A program made the position numbers and the translations under genes. From positions 7,395,501 through 7,459,500 of the forward strand of contig OW203985.1 of NCBI GenBank assembly GCA_934047225.1: a stretch of 64,000 nt of DNA. Direction: 5' to 3'. Below, piece after piece: positions 54,480 through 64,000 of this stretch. The DNA is from Ypsolopha sequella. Its lineage: Eukaryota; Arthropoda; Insecta; Lepidoptera; Ypsolophidae. The stretch's first letter is position 1. Each line of letters begins with the position of its first letter. Below the pieces are notes generated by a model. That model was given only the letters and a program-made list of their open reading frames with translations, made no database searches and was not told where the DNA came from.

Positions 54480-55055
54480 ATTCACGCCAATGACCTTGAA
54501 AACTGAGATTTAGCAGCCGGATTGTGAAACGTGTCTCGTTACGTACATGAGGAATTTTTGCTAATTTATGTTTGTGGTTGCGATTTTGTTGCCGGATTGT
54601 GAAAACCCCGCCTTTTTCTAACTAATCGAAACAGAACACTCAAATTAAAAATTTCCTCAATAGTTATTCAACAAAAGCTTATTACCTATGTATTGTGTAA
54701 ACTGTCATGGCAAAAAAATTCCAATTTACAGAAACTAACGGAAACTTTGTGATATCATCGTACACAACACACAGGTAAAAAGGTTTTGTTGAATAACTAT
54801 TGAGTAAATTTTGAATAGGTGTATTCTATTCTGTTTTGATTATTTAGAAAAACCCGCCTTTTTCTAATAAATCGAATCAGAACACTAAAATTCAAAATTC
54901 ACTAGTTATTCAATAAAAACTTATTATCTGTGTATTGTGTATGTTGCCATCGCAGTTTCGATTGGTTTCTGAAAATTATAATTTAAAAAATTTTGAATAA
55001 AAATAATTTGAATTTCTAATTTACACAATCCAGCTGCGTAACCGCTCTTAAATCA
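54480..55055. repeat. Repeat family I, complex inverted copies
   Basis: Two or three alternating-orientation I units: TTAGCAGCCGGATTGTGAAA, TGCCGGATTGTGAAAACCCC, GCCTTTTTCTAACTAATCG, later GATTATTTAGAAAAACCCGC, and a right end AATCCAGCTGCGTAACCGCT. Each holds a 'GAAACTTTG.GAT' palindromic centre. They show the uninterrupted form of the site hit at 44002. Confidence 0.6.
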
Positions 55056-55904
55056 AATGTCCGTACCGTGGATGAAAAATTTAATTTTGCTATTTTCTCA
55101 ACCGCTATATTTTTCCTGTAATCTTTCATACGAACATATTATCAGGATTTATTTTTTATTTTTTGGTCCACCAGTTTTGGAGATAAGGGTGATATTTTTT
55201 TTTGTGATTTTTCAAATATTTATCGAAATCAGTGCCAGTAAATATAGTTAAGGTGTATATTTTTACAATAAATTTTTTTACTTACAATTTGACACCCATA
55301 TCGTATTTTTAGGAGTTTTCTTTTTCGTTCTTTTGTAATGGAAATATTATTAACATTATAAAAAAAATCTAATTTATGTTTAAAAACTGTTATGCGGGCA
55401 AATTAATGCTATTTTCAATTCTTTAACTTTACCGGTGCTAAAGTTATGAGGCTATAACATACGGACGGACGGACAACGGAGTCTCACCATAAAGGTTCCC
55501 TTTGTACCTTTTAGTTACCACGGAACCTTAAAAACATAGGCAGTCATGGATACTACCAACAGAAGTGAAAATTTTACCGGTGTCGTGTCGGTGACCTGAA
55601 TCCATAAAATTTTCTCCTACCAAAAATCGCTCAACGCGTCATAGAAAGTTTCCACTTCAAAAAAAAAAAAATATTATAAACTGCAAAATACCGGATATCT
55701 GATATGTGGTAGCCGAATTAGAATTTATAATTTTAACTTTAACTAAATTAATACCAAAACATGATCCAAACTAAGACTATGATCCTATTTTATTATATTA
55801 ATTAAATATGCAAATAAACCAATAAAACTTCGTTAAATTGAAGATATTATAACAAGAAATAAGTTTCCCGTATTATTTTTGAAGAACGTTTTTTGTTTGC
55901 TACA
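55056..55904. other. AT-rich DNA with an inverted GGGTTCC-type repeat
   Basis: About 55445-55530 (ACATACGGACGGACGGACAA ... CACGGAACCTTAAAA) is the inverse of the repeat type at 18396. The remainder shows nothing recognisable. Confidence 0.45.
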
Positions 55905-56162
55905 AACTAATTTTACAGCTGAACGACAGATGAGTAGACAGACAGAGACAGACCATTTTTTTTTTATTAGAAGTCTCTTGTCACAATCCGTAAAATGTCT
56001 AAAGTTCTCAAGTGACGTCATTTCGGGCAGTTCTTTAAAAAATCATTAAAAAATAATGGTTAATTTATACACCAAAATAATGAAAACTATGTCCTAAAAT
56101 GACGTTATTTCTCTGAAAAAAAATTGGAAAAATATCTTTTGAAAATTAAGCTATGGGAATTC
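55905..56162 (+). repeat. Repeat A, copy 3 (right half)
   Basis: AGACAGACAGAGACAGACC, GTCTAAAGTTCTCAAGTGAC and AAATTAAGCTATGGGAATTC align with 17110-17335 and 37950-38085. Confidence 0.65.
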
Positions 56163-56300
56163 TGGCATGAGTATGCGCCTTCCGAGGCACGTTGAGCGAA
56201 CACAATATGTTCCCCAAGGGATTTGAACTCATTATCTCCATATCAATAATCCAAAACTCAGCCTTAGACTGCAGATACGGTCATTATGTTTTAGATTTTA
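56163..56300 (-). repeat. Possible tRNA-derived sequence
   Basis: On the - strand, GCAGTCTAAGGCTGAG, GATATGGAGATAATGAG and TTCAAATCCCTTGGGG have tRNA-like order (D-arm-like, variable, T arm/B box). The acceptor stem is not convincing; it is probably a decayed SINE head. Confidence 0.3.
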
Positions 56301-56676
56301 AGTCTAAATCGCCGCACATAGAGCGATTCATTCAAATAAATAAATTCTAAGCTTTTATTTTATTAACACAAAGTTTTAGCAAGATGCAAATGGGTTTGGA
56401 AAAGGGTCAGAATATCTAACCATGTGAAAAGTCCTATTTTCTTTACCAAAATAAAACAAAAAGGGTTTTTGTACAAATAGTGTATGTTTTATAAGTATTA
56501 ATTTTGTGGAAAGGGTTTTTTCTCTTTAAAATACCGAGTGTAAATAGATCTTAAAATAAAATCAAATAATCTACTGATCATAATAAAAAACTTTGTCAAA
56601 GAAATATACCTGTGGAAATGAAATTTTTTTTACCTATCTTTGAAACCTTGCTGTGAATTTGTTCGCAAGTCGATTT

Positions 56677-56885
56677 TTTTAGGGTTTCGTACACAATGAA
56701 TGGAGCATTAGGTAAATTATTACTTGATGTCACTCCGCTCTCCATCTGTCTGTCTGTCCGTATGTCACGGGTCTCTAGCCGTTAGACGGAATGAGAAAGA
56801 GACCTTAAAGTTTGATATGTTTTGTAAAATTTTGACCCAAAACCGAATATTGAATTAAAAATAAAATAATAGTATATTTCGTGAC
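56677..56885 (+). repeat. GGGTTTCGTAC-type repeat, copy 4
   Basis: TTTAGGGTTTCGTACACAAT, GTCACTCCGCTCTCCATCTG, GTCTGTCTGTCCGTATGTCA and ATTTTGACCCAAAACCGAAT parallel 25890-26030. Confidence 0.55.
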
Positions 56886-57453
56886 GAGTATAAAATGGCG
56901 GATTTTCTTACCCGAGGAATGAAGCCATTTTTACTCGTTGCGAACGATACTTTTTCTATTACCTGATTAATGTATTAAAATATTTAATTTTTTCTTTCAA
57001 ATTTAATGTATTTTATGACTTTGCAAAGCGCAGCGCGGTTTTGACCTTTTTTTTCAGGCTTCGGCCGGCGGCTTTTATTAATGGCCAGTATCATTTTGCA
57101 AAAAAAGAGTGTCAGACGCGATATAATCTATTATGTCGTGAATCGGAACACAGGAAATTTCGATTGTAAAGACAAATTAAGGACGTCAAAAAGTACCCAA
57201 TTGAGCATGAAATGAAGACAAACGTCACAAAGAACCTAATTTTGCAATAAATGAAATTTCAATACGAAATTTCAAACTGACCTGATAGTCATTCCGCAAC
57301 GGGGCCCGGAAAGTTCGATTTTCAAAACTAATTTCGAGTATTAAGGGTCGGTGTCCCGAGATTCGGGGTTCGGGGTTATGGCTTTTTAAGACGGTAAAAA
57401 TTCAAATTTCTGAACAAAATAAATACCACTAAAAAATCACGGCAATAATGTAT

Positions 57454-57729
57454 TGTTAGAGATGAACAGTTCTGAGAGGGCGGGGCCTAGTAACGCGCCA
57501 TGCTGACGCACGAGTCGCGCGATGCAACGGTTGGTGGTGGGGAGCCACTCGCTTGCGCCGGTCGGGCGTGCACCAGGGCTCACTTCTTTCGGCGAGCGCT
57601 TCGGTGTTGGACGTGTCATTGTGTGATATTTGTATTTCTGATTTAAGGGTTTTCATGTAATTTCAATCATGTTTTAGGAGTAAAGAAATTTTGTTTTTAA
57701 AAAATCATTCCAGCTTTTAATTCTTAAAA
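57454..57729 (+). repeat. Left LTR (276 bp)
   Basis: TGTTAGAGATGAACAGTTCT to TTTTAATTCTTAAAA. By eye it is identical to the right LTR over its length. It contains a GC-rich 5' half and an AT-rich 3' half. The termini are TG...AA rather than TG...CA. Confidence 0.93.
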
Positions 57730-57867
57730 TCAGAAGTGGGATCACCACCGTTCCTTTTCGGTCATACGACTTCTTTGTAAATTTTATTCCAAACCATAAC
57801 CCTTAAATCAAGAATTTTTCAATCGATTTTGTGCACTAAAAAAAACTGTAAGTACACCCATTTCATT

Positions 57868-58935
57868 ATGTCGGGACGACCCTCTCGATCAAAGAACAGA
57901 AAGGACGATAGCCCGTATAAACATCGCAGTAGATCTCGTGAACGTCGACGTGGTCCTCGCAGTCGGCATGATGGAGCACGTGGGCGACGCCGTCGTGACA
58001 GTTCATATAGCAGTCGTGATGGTTCTAGCAGCCGTGCACTAGATACTATCCTCGGTCGTCTAACTGCTATTGAGGGTAGATTGTCTGCCAGTACCACGTC
58101 AGCAATAGGGTCGTGCCCGATACCAACACCTCCAACACATGATTGCCAAACGCCACCGCTGCTTGTGGCATCAGGCAAAACTAATTCTATTTCGTGTGAA
58201 ACTAGTAGTGGTGCTACGGACAAATTGGTGGGCGCGCTGACTTCTCTTTTGCAAGCCAAAACTGGTCATTACTACATATCTAGCTTTGACCCTAATGTGC
58301 ACGATTTTGATGCTTGGTGTGCCGAAGTGGACAGAGGTCGCGGGTTGAACCATTGGGCTGATAATGAGTGTTTGTCGCGCATTGGTGCTTGCCTTAAGGG
58401 CGACGCGCGTACATGGCTGAGTGATTGGACTTCTAACGATCGCACGTGGACAGATTTTAAGTCCGACTTCCGTTCGCTTTGCCCACGGAGCATTGACATT
58501 GCTAACATTCTGTATGAAGTAATGAGCACGAACTCAAATAAATTCCCTACCTACGCTGAATACGCCCGAAAATCATTATTACGTTTGAAAGTTGTGAAGG
58601 GATTATCTGATGACCTAAAAACGGCTATTGTTATTCGAGGAATAACTGACACTCAAGTTAAAGCCGCTGCATCAAATGCAAAGTTACAATGTAACGAACT
58701 TGTGGAATTTTTATCTGTTTATTCAAAACCCAAAAATGATTTTTGCGATACCCGCAATTTTGTCCGTTCATCAAACCAGCGTCCCGGTGGCTTACGTAAG
58801 CGTGGCGCAGAAAATTCTGATCGGTGTTCAGTTTGTTGCGGCACGAGTCATACGCATTGGAACCGCCCTAAAAAGCAGAAAACTGAAACAAACAATGCAA
58901 CTTTAAAATCTGCGGCCGCAAACAGGCCACTTTAA
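57868..58935 (+). pseudogene. Gag-like protein of the LTR element
   Basis: The first ATG in the frame (57868) gives a 355-residue product. It has an Arg/Ser-rich basic N terminus (SRSRERRRGPRSRHDGARG), then a capsid-like alpha-helical region (YYISSFDPNVHDFDAWCAEV, CLKGDARTWLSDW, KSDFRSLCPRS, YARKSLLRLKVVKGL, IVIRGITD) typical of Gypsy gag (Retrotrans_gag-like). Near the end is a CCHC-type knuckle (CSVCCGTSHTHWNRP) whose last Cys is replaced by Arg. After the stop at 58935 the same frame continues LCAYCGKLGNLPKC, a second knuckle with its His replaced. The stop and lost ligands mark decay. The frame is otherwise open, so gag may have been lost more recently than pol. Confidence 0.8.
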
Positions 58936-59061
58936 TTGTGTGCATATTGTGGGAAGCTAGGAAATTTACCTAAATGTTTTGTTAAACGACGTGTCGAAAT
59001 TAACAATTAAATGTACAAGTAACGAAAATTTTTGCCAAAAAACCAACACTGCCCAACAAAG

Positions 59062-59132
59062 TATCTTCATGGCCGTTGTTATTGAAAAAGTGCCGGTAGA
59101 TGTTTTAATTGATAGTAGTGGTTTAGACTTGT
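59062..59132 (+). pseudogene. Retroviral-type aspartic protease remnant
   Basis: The frame MAVVIEKVPVDVLIDSSGLD ends in a stop. 'VPVDVLIDSG' is the usual start of a Gypsy protease; here the catalytic DSG reads DSSG. The rest of the protease domain is missing. Confidence 0.6.
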
Positions 59133-59179
59133 AAGTCATGGTCAGGTACGACCGAGCCCTAGGAAAGTGGACGTGCTTG

Positions 59180-60164
59180 TGAAATCCCAAAAACCTACCA
59201 ACGTCAACCAATTGCGGCAATTTTTAACGGAGAATGGTTCATATGGGGACGTGAACAAGATGCGGCTAGCGACCACATTATTAGTTGCTTAACCAAAGAT
59301 CCCGTTCTTGCCATACTCTACCCAAAATTGCCTACTGAGCTTCATACAAACGCCGGTTCAATTGGTTACGTGGGCATTCTCCTCCAGGAACCCGAAGGTA
59401 AACGAAAGAGGGTAGTCGGTTATTTTAGCAGAGCGACGCACGGCGCAGAGTCTTGATATCATAGTTACGATTTTGAGACTCTGGCGATCGTAAAGGCTTT
59501 ACAGCATTTTCCCCACTATCCCATAGGCATTGACTTCAAGATAGTGACGGATTGTAGCTCGCTAAAGGTAACTGAGCGAAAGAAAGACCTTATTCCAAGG
59601 GTAGCCAGATGGTGGGTTTACTTGCAGGACTTCCGGTTTACGATCGAATACCGAAATGGTGCACTCATGCAGCATGCAGACTCTTTGAGCCGGAATCCTG
59701 CCAGTGTTTCTCACACCCACAAGCCAAACAATTTGGCACAAATGGCTCAAACTGCTGACAATGAGACGCAGGAACTGATGGATAAGCTAAGAGACGGTCC
59801 GTTGGATCCATCTCGATATGTAGTAAAGAACAATATTTTGTACTACAAGTACGGTTCCACTGGAAAAGAGCCACGTCTTCTGTGTTTTATACCAAAGGGG
59901 TACAGACTTGGTCTCTTAATACTTTTTCATGATGATCATAAGCATATCGGCATGAATAAAACTGCCGAGCTGATTCTCCGTCTTCTGGTTCCCTGGCTTA
60001 AGACAATTTGTCCAAAAGAACATAAACCACTGTGTGGTTTGTCTTTCCAAAAACGTGTTCCACGTGCTTCAATCAACCCATACAGGCCGGGACGAAACCT
60101 GAAAGTCCTTTCTCCGTTGTTCATATGGACGTCCTGGGCCCATTGCTCAGATCCAATGGATTGA
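59180..60164 (+). pseudogene. Pol remnant: RT thumb, RNase H and integrase zinc-binding region
   Basis: Starts with KSQKPTNVNQLRQFL (RT connection) and jumps to EWFIWGREQDAASDHIISCL, LTKDPVLAILYPKLPTELHT (the RT-RNase H linker). RNase H follows (NAGSIGYVGILLQ, VGYFSRATHGAES, a TGA stop at 59454, YDFETLAIVKAL, VTDCSSLK, RWWVYLQDFRFTIEYRNGA, HADSLSRNP). An HHCC-like segment comes next (HDDHKHIGMNKTAELI ... CPKEHKPLCGL), and the frame then shifts. The palm with YxDD is deleted. The order RT-RNase H-integrase confirms Ty3/Gypsy. Confidence 0.85.
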
Positions 60165-60990
60165 AGTATGTTGGTGTTAGTAGAGTGCCTTCTCCAAATT
60201 TTGCTTTTTTTTTATGCCAAAATTGACAGGACGCTGATGATGTAAAACGCGTGTTTACAAATGCAATTTCTCTATTTGGCACACATTCATTAAATTGTAA
60301 CTGACAGAGGTAAGATGTTCAAAATGTTGGGTTGCTGAACACATATTATCACACCCGAGATGCACCAAGAAAATGGCCAAGCCGAGCGGTACTGCCGTTC
60401 CGTCCTAAATATGCTCCGTATTGAAGCGAACAACAAGTCCAGCAATTGGTCTGATGTCCTATGGAAGATTCAGCTTACTTTCAGCATGACAAAGCAGACT
60501 ACGATGTGTCGTCAGACATCACAGACTTCACCCCTACAGCTATTGGTTGGAATCGAAGCCACTACTCCGGTTTTGAATCATTGGTTAGAGACGTGGCCCT
60601 CAACAATTGCCATGCAAATTGTGAAGTGGTGGGTGCTCTAAGATGACAACGGGCTACGAAACTACTTCAGACCAACTAGCAACGTCAAGACCCCTATGTT
60701 ATTAATTACGAGTACTACTACGTGTTTATGCTCTTGGTGATTACGTGTTTGTTAGCAAATTTTTGCAGAGCGCTGGCAAGTTGGACTCCGGCATGAGGGG
60801 CCCCTACAAGGTGGTTCGTCAACTTCTCCATCACCGCTACGAGCTGGAGCTGCTGGCAGGGTCTTATGGCAAAAAGACTCAGGCCGCGGTTGAACACTGT
60901 CCTATGGCGCGGTGAATGGATGCTGGAGAAGTGCGCTTCATTCTTCGAGACTGGAAAGCCACGTTACGCGAACTTTACAGGGCCTCTGAT
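60032..60990 (+). pseudogene. Integrase core and C-terminal remnant
   Basis: In a shifted frame, CSTCFNQPIQAGTKPE and FSVVHMDVLGPLLRSNGLKY represent the end of the zinc-binding domain and the first catalytic Asp of the integrase core (HMD.LGP). Later, HQENGQAERYCRSVLNMLR (60363-60420) contains the last catalytic Glu (ENGQ.ER). GDYVFVSKFLQSAGKLDSGM and GPYKVVRQLLHHRYELELL (60735-60860) are the Gypsy integrase C-terminal GPY/F module. Frameshifts separate these pieces and the middle catalytic Asp region is poorly preserved. Confidence 0.8.
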
Positions 60991-61002
60991 GTGTGCCTTG
61001 TG

Positions 61003-61339
61003 CCTGACATGCGAACTTTACAGGGCCTCTGTCAGTGCGGTGTTACAGATGGTAGTGGCCTGACATGCGAACTTTACAGGGCCTCTGTCAGTGCGGTGTT
61101 ACAGATGGTAGTGGCCTGACATGCAAACTTTACAGGGCCTCTGTCAGTGCGGTGATACAGATGGTAGTGGCCTGACATGCGAACTTTACAGGGCCTCTGT
61201 CAGTGCGGTGTTAAAGATGGTAGTGGCCTGATATGCGAACTTTACAGGGCCTCTGTCAGTGCGGTGTTACAGATGGTAGTGGCCTGACATGCGAACTTTA
61301 CAGGGCCTCTGTCAGTGCGGTGTTAAAGAGACGTGAAAT
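61003..61339 (+). repeat. 56-bp minisatellite inside the LTR element, six copies
   Basis: CCTGACATGCGAACTTTACA ... GTTACAGATGGTAGTGG repeats with starts at 61003, 61059, 61115, 61171, 61227 and 61283, with only a few substitutions. A partial seed (GCGAACTTTACAGGGCCTCT) lies at 60968. The high similarity shows recent expansion within the element's 3' non-coding part. Confidence 0.93.
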
Positions 61340-61710
61340 GCGACCTTTAAAGAGCCTCTTTCGCGGGGCATAGCAAATGTATTTAAAGACCTAATGCTTT
61401 TGCAATGCGGCACAAATGGTGGAGATCCGGAGCTCTATTATTGTGTTTTAGTACCCATCTGGTACAATTTTCTTTTCTAGTTCACCTAACAATTTTCAGT
61501 GTTGGTCATAGCTGTTTGCGTGCACACTTATAGCTATGATGCGAAGCTTTTAATTGTTTTTTTTTTTTAACACAACTTCTTCTAATCATTCGGTTAGTTA
61601 TGAACAGATGTCTGTTTCAGATCGTGATGAGCTTTGTCATCTCTCAGGTGTTGAGGAGCCTCCTGCTCAGGACAACGCGGTCGAGGACGCCTCGCTGTCA
61701 GGAGAGGCCG

Positions 61711-61986
61711 TGTTAGAGATGAACAGTTCTGAGAGGGCGGGGCCTAGTAACGCGCCATGCTGACGCACGAGTCGCGCGATGCAACGGTTGGTGGTGGGGA
61801 GCCACTCGCTTGCGCCGGTCGGGCGTGCACCAGGGCTCACTTCTTTCGGCGAGCGCTTCGGTGTTGGACGTGTCATTGTGTGATATTTGTATTTCTGATT
61901 TAAGGGTTTTCATGTAATTTCAATCATGTTTTAGGAGTAAAGAAATTTTGTTTTTAAAAAATCATTCCAGCTTTTAATTCTTAAAA
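61711..61986 (+). repeat. Right LTR (276 bp)
   Basis: Matches the left LTR base for base as far as I can compare, and ends TTCTTAAAA before the GTAT duplication. Confidence 0.93.
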
Positions 61987-62604
61987 GTATAGTAACTTCA
62001 GAAAAAAAACAGGAATTTCAAGAAAATCTCTTGAATAGCATTGCAGCGCTACGGGTGTAACCTGAACTTGACATCCTGTTTTTTTTTTTCTGAAGTTACT
62101 ATACATTAGTGCCAAGATTTTTTTTAATGAACCTGTACTTCATCTTGTAAGGTAACAAGTGGTATTTATTTTGTTCAGAAATTAATATTTTACTATCTTA
62201 AAAAGCCATAACCCCGAACCCTGTTTTGCCCAATCTCGGAACTCCGACTCTTAAAATGGAACTTTTTCATAAAGGTAGTAGAAAAAGTTTTTTTTACATA
62301 CACAAAAATGGAGCCGGATAAAAAAAATTTTTCTTGTCCCAAAATGTCATTAAGTAGAGTGTAAATGTCTTGTTTATTTTTCATTATTTTAGAAAATGAA
62401 GAAATGGGGGGCTATCAAAGCTTTTAGACCATTTTTGTTACTGGGTCTATCTCAAAGACCAAAGTAGTTAGGAATTTGTAATTCCTGTATATTATGTACC
62501 ATATCTTTTATTTAAATAACAAATACTGAAACCGCTGATTTATGATGAAGTTTTAGGGTCACATCCCCGAATATCAATCAACTTAATTTTACAGTTTTGT
62601 TTGG

Positions 62605-62930
62605 GTGTTTATCTACCTAGGGTGCGTCAGAGGTGTTTTATCTACCTAGGGTGCGTCAGAGGTGTTTTATCTACCTAGGGTGCGTCAGAGGTGTTGTATC
62701 TACCTAGGGTGCGTCAGAGGTGTTTTATCTACCTAGGGTGCCTCAGAGGTGTTTATCTACCTAGAGTACGCCAAAAGTGTTTTATCTACCTAGGGTGCAT
62801 CAAAGGTGTTTACCAAGGCTGTGTCAGAGGTGTTTTATCTACCAAGGGTGTGACAGAGGTGTTTTATCTACCTAGGGTGCATCAGAGGTGTTTTATCTAC
62901 CAAAGGTGCGTCAGAGATGTTTTTTCTACA
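62605..62930 (+). repeat. Minisatellite, 29-bp period, about 11 copies
   Basis: TTTATCTACCTAGGGTGCGT followed by CAGAGGTG repeats every 29 bp, with variant units (ACCAAGGGTGTGACAG) towards the right. The 128-codon open frame across it (62691-63077) consists of repeated LPRVRQRCFIY and is not a gene. Confidence 0.92.
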
Positions 62931-63120
62931 AATGAAAACTATTCCTCAAACTGCCCACACACTCGTTTCACTGACAATTTTTATATGCCAATATCAGTTG
63001 GGCACAAATACATGTTTCATGACAAGCAGGTTTCCTCGGTATTTTCTATTACGTATCAGCAAGTGGCACACAAATAAATACTATCCACTCACGAGTGTCC
63101 AACTGAATTCCGTCGCTATT

Positions 63121-63228
63121 TGAATAGGTCTTGAGAATTCATGCTTTGTGTGAAGCACGAATTATCAATACCTATTCAAGCATGATGGTAATAATTTAAT
63201 GTTTTCCGTAAGCAAGGACGGAAAACAT
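63121..63228. repeat. Two adjacent hairpins
   Basis: 63121-63178: TGAATAGGT...ACCTATTCA with inner AATTCATGCTT/AAGCACGAATT pairing. 63199-63228: ATGTTTTCCGT, an 8-base loop and the exact complement ACGGAAAACAT. Small MITE remnants are the likely source. Confidence 0.7.
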
Positions 63229-63409
63229 AAAATGTTTTGTTTTCTTTTCTTCATTCTAATGCTTTGTGAAAATAATGTCTTGTGAAAGAAAAAAGGTATT
63301 GTTTGTGTAAATGTTTGATTTTGTTTTATGATGTCGATATCAAAATGATTGTAAATTTTTATTGTATTAATTGGAAGTACACATTATAATATATATAATC
63401 GGGTCTACC

Positions 63410-63593
63410 GCGATCAATTTTTACCTTTTTACGAAAAGGGGACGCCCGACGTTTCGAGACAGTTGCATGTCTCGTGGTCTACGGGAAACTGGCAAGTATG
63501 GCGAGGCGCAGTGATGAGATGCAGGTGACGACCGAAGTATTTTCCTTGTACCCGCAAAAACACTTTAGTCTTTAAAATTAATTGTTATCTTAT
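63410..63593 (-). mobile_element. 3' part of a Penelope-like element
   Basis: Non-coding sequence downstream of the GIY-YIG frame. On the - strand it reads GACCACGAGACATGCAACTG, TCTCGAAACGTCGGGCGTCC: a stem GAGACA/TGTCTC followed by GAAAC and a short ACG/CGTC stem, as in the hammerhead-bearing terminal regions of Penelope-like elements. The CUGAUGA box is not intact (GACCAC instead), so it is a degenerate match. Confidence 0.5.
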
Positions 63594-64000
63594 TCACACA
63601 CGGCACACAACACTCACAGTATCCGGAGATGCACTAAGAGAAGAAACCCGCGATTTAAATTTCCCGATGACTGGACTCCATGTGTGAGACAATTTGAAAC
63701 CATCTTCCCTATTGAAATTATTTGGATGTTTCTTGATTTCAATCGCTTCACGCACAATTCTAGGGTAGTAATGGCGATCGGTGGAGAGAATTTTCGGGTT
63801 ATGCAGTTCTATCCAGTGGTTGGTCCCGGATTCTAAAAGATGTTCTGCTATCGCTGATTTGTACATCTGCCGGTTTTTCACAGCTGCTATGTGTTCCTTG
63901 ACCCTTTCCTGTACGCTACGTTTTGTTTGGCCAATGTAGGAACTTCCACAGCTGCATTTTATCTTATAGACACCTGGATTTTGAAAAGGAATCACATCCT
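63594..64000 (-). pseudogene. Penelope-like element, C-terminal GIY-YIG endonuclease domain (partial)
   Basis: The frame is open at the window edge and stops at 63594. It encodes DVIPFQNPGVYKIKCSCGSS, YIGQTKRSVQERVKEH, IAAVKNRQMYKSAIAEHLLE and then NPKILSTDRHYYPRIVREAI, EIKKHPNNFNREDGFKLSHT. G(V/I)Y...C.C...YIGQT.RS...R..EH is the GIY-YIG nuclease start with the Cys-containing insert typical of Penelope-like retroelements. The IRE.IEI.K...N.NR.DG..LS..W.P closing segment is also characteristic. The reverse transcriptase half must lie beyond 64000. No internal stop is visible, so this copy could be fairly young. Confidence 0.88.

Larger units (their letters stand above)
57454..61986 (+). mobile_element. 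Ty3/Gypsy-type LTR retrotransposon, coding-defective
   Basis: About 4.5 kb with two identical-looking 276-bp LTRs (57454-57729, 61711-61986) and a 4-bp flanking duplication GTAT (57450-57453, 61987-61990). Order: gag frame, protease remnant, RT thumb, RNase H, integrase zinc-binding and core, integrase C terminus, then a 56-bp minisatellite. The RT catalytic core is missing and there are several stops and frameshifts, so it cannot encode a working polyprotein. TGGGATCACCACC a few bases after the left LTR may be the primer-binding site; GGAGAGG before the right LTR is a weak polypurine tract. Confidence 0.9.
57345..62264. mobile_element. Foldback element split by the LTR retrotransposon
   Basis: Left of the LTR element, GGTTCGGGGTTATGGCTTTT, CTGAACAAAATAAATACCAC and GGCAATAATGTAT occur. 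Right of it, GTATAGTAACTTCAG ... CTGAAGTTACTATACATTAG, GTGGTATTTATTTTGTTCAG and AAAAGCCATAACCCCGAACC form the inverse. Joining the flanks at the duplicated GTAT restores GGCAATAATGTATAGTAAC, mirrored by GTTACTATACATTAGTGCC. One palindromic element was therefore interrupted. The left arm lacks about 30 bases present in the right. Confidence 0.85.

Noticed and set aside
57437..57656. Open frames in the LTR (also at 61667-61913)
   Set aside because: The same frames occur in both LTRs because the LTRs are identical; the GC-rich half gives chance open frames.
58171..58529. Antisense open frames within the gag region
   Set aside because: Shadow frames of a coding retrotransposon region on the opposite strand.
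62691..63077. 128-codon open frame with LPRVRQRCFIY repeats
   Set aside because: It is produced by a 29-bp tandem repeat and ends in unrelated sequence, so it is not a gene.

Overview
This window is eukaryotic, AT-rich and intron-dominated, and is most likely from a moth or butterfly. There are no operons or bacterial-style genes. Coding sequence comes as short exons with GT-AG boundaries separated by introns of 3-10 kb, and the rest is a dense mosaic of transposable elements. The lepidopteran assignment rests on repeat types I associate with butterflies and moths: a MITE with 44-bp arms at 8921-9096, a repeat starting CTAGCTTTTGCCCGCGG near 15090 and 36950, GGGTTCCGTACC-type repeats, RTE 3' ends with TGGA tails, and a tRNA-derived SINE at about 22.7 kb. 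This is recognition from memory, not a database search.

Two host genes are supported, arranged tail to tail. On the + strand are the last four coding exons (2855-3105, 10310-10522, 20781-20950, 23909-24204) of a proton-coupled amino acid transporter of the SLC36/PAT family (pathetic-like). The reading frame is continuous across all three introns and ends at a stop at 24204; the 5' exons lie left of the window. On the - strand are the last two coding exons (51448-51323 and 40953-40717) of a CD36/scavenger receptor class B family membrane protein; its upstream exons lie beyond the right edge. About 16.5 kb separates the two stop codons.

Almost everything else is mobile or repetitive DNA. Autonomous-type remnants are: a 5'-truncated non-LTR retrotransposon at about 3965-4960 (-), an RTE-type reverse transcriptase pseudogene near 22.0-22.4 kb (+), further non-LTR fragments at 32.8-33.3 kb (-) and 37.2-37.8 kb (+), a hAT transposon remnant with intact ends and an 8-bp target duplication at 13401-14592, a Ty3/Gypsy-type LTR element at 57454-61986 whose two 276-bp LTRs look identical although its coding region is broken, and a Penelope-like element carrying a GIY-YIG domain that runs off the right end. 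Several non-autonomous families recur four to six times: B (hairpin-containing, about 370 bp), C (TA-flanked foldback MITE), D/E (TTAA-flanked MITEs with TTAAGGCGCTA ends), RTE 3' ends, repeat A and repeat I. Minisatellites with 8-, 29-, 41-, 56-, about 72- and 117-bp periods are also present.

The most interesting parts are nested insertions whose history can be read directly: an LTR element that split a foldback element, a 940-bp element of unknown type inserted in repeat I, a non-LTR 3' end inserted in repeat A, a foldback-within-foldback structure at 5.9-6.9 kb, and a foldback element whose terminus appears to supply the stop codon of the CD36-family gene. Two hammerhead-ribozyme-like three-way junctions on the - strand (28.4 and 34.7 kb) also deserve a look.
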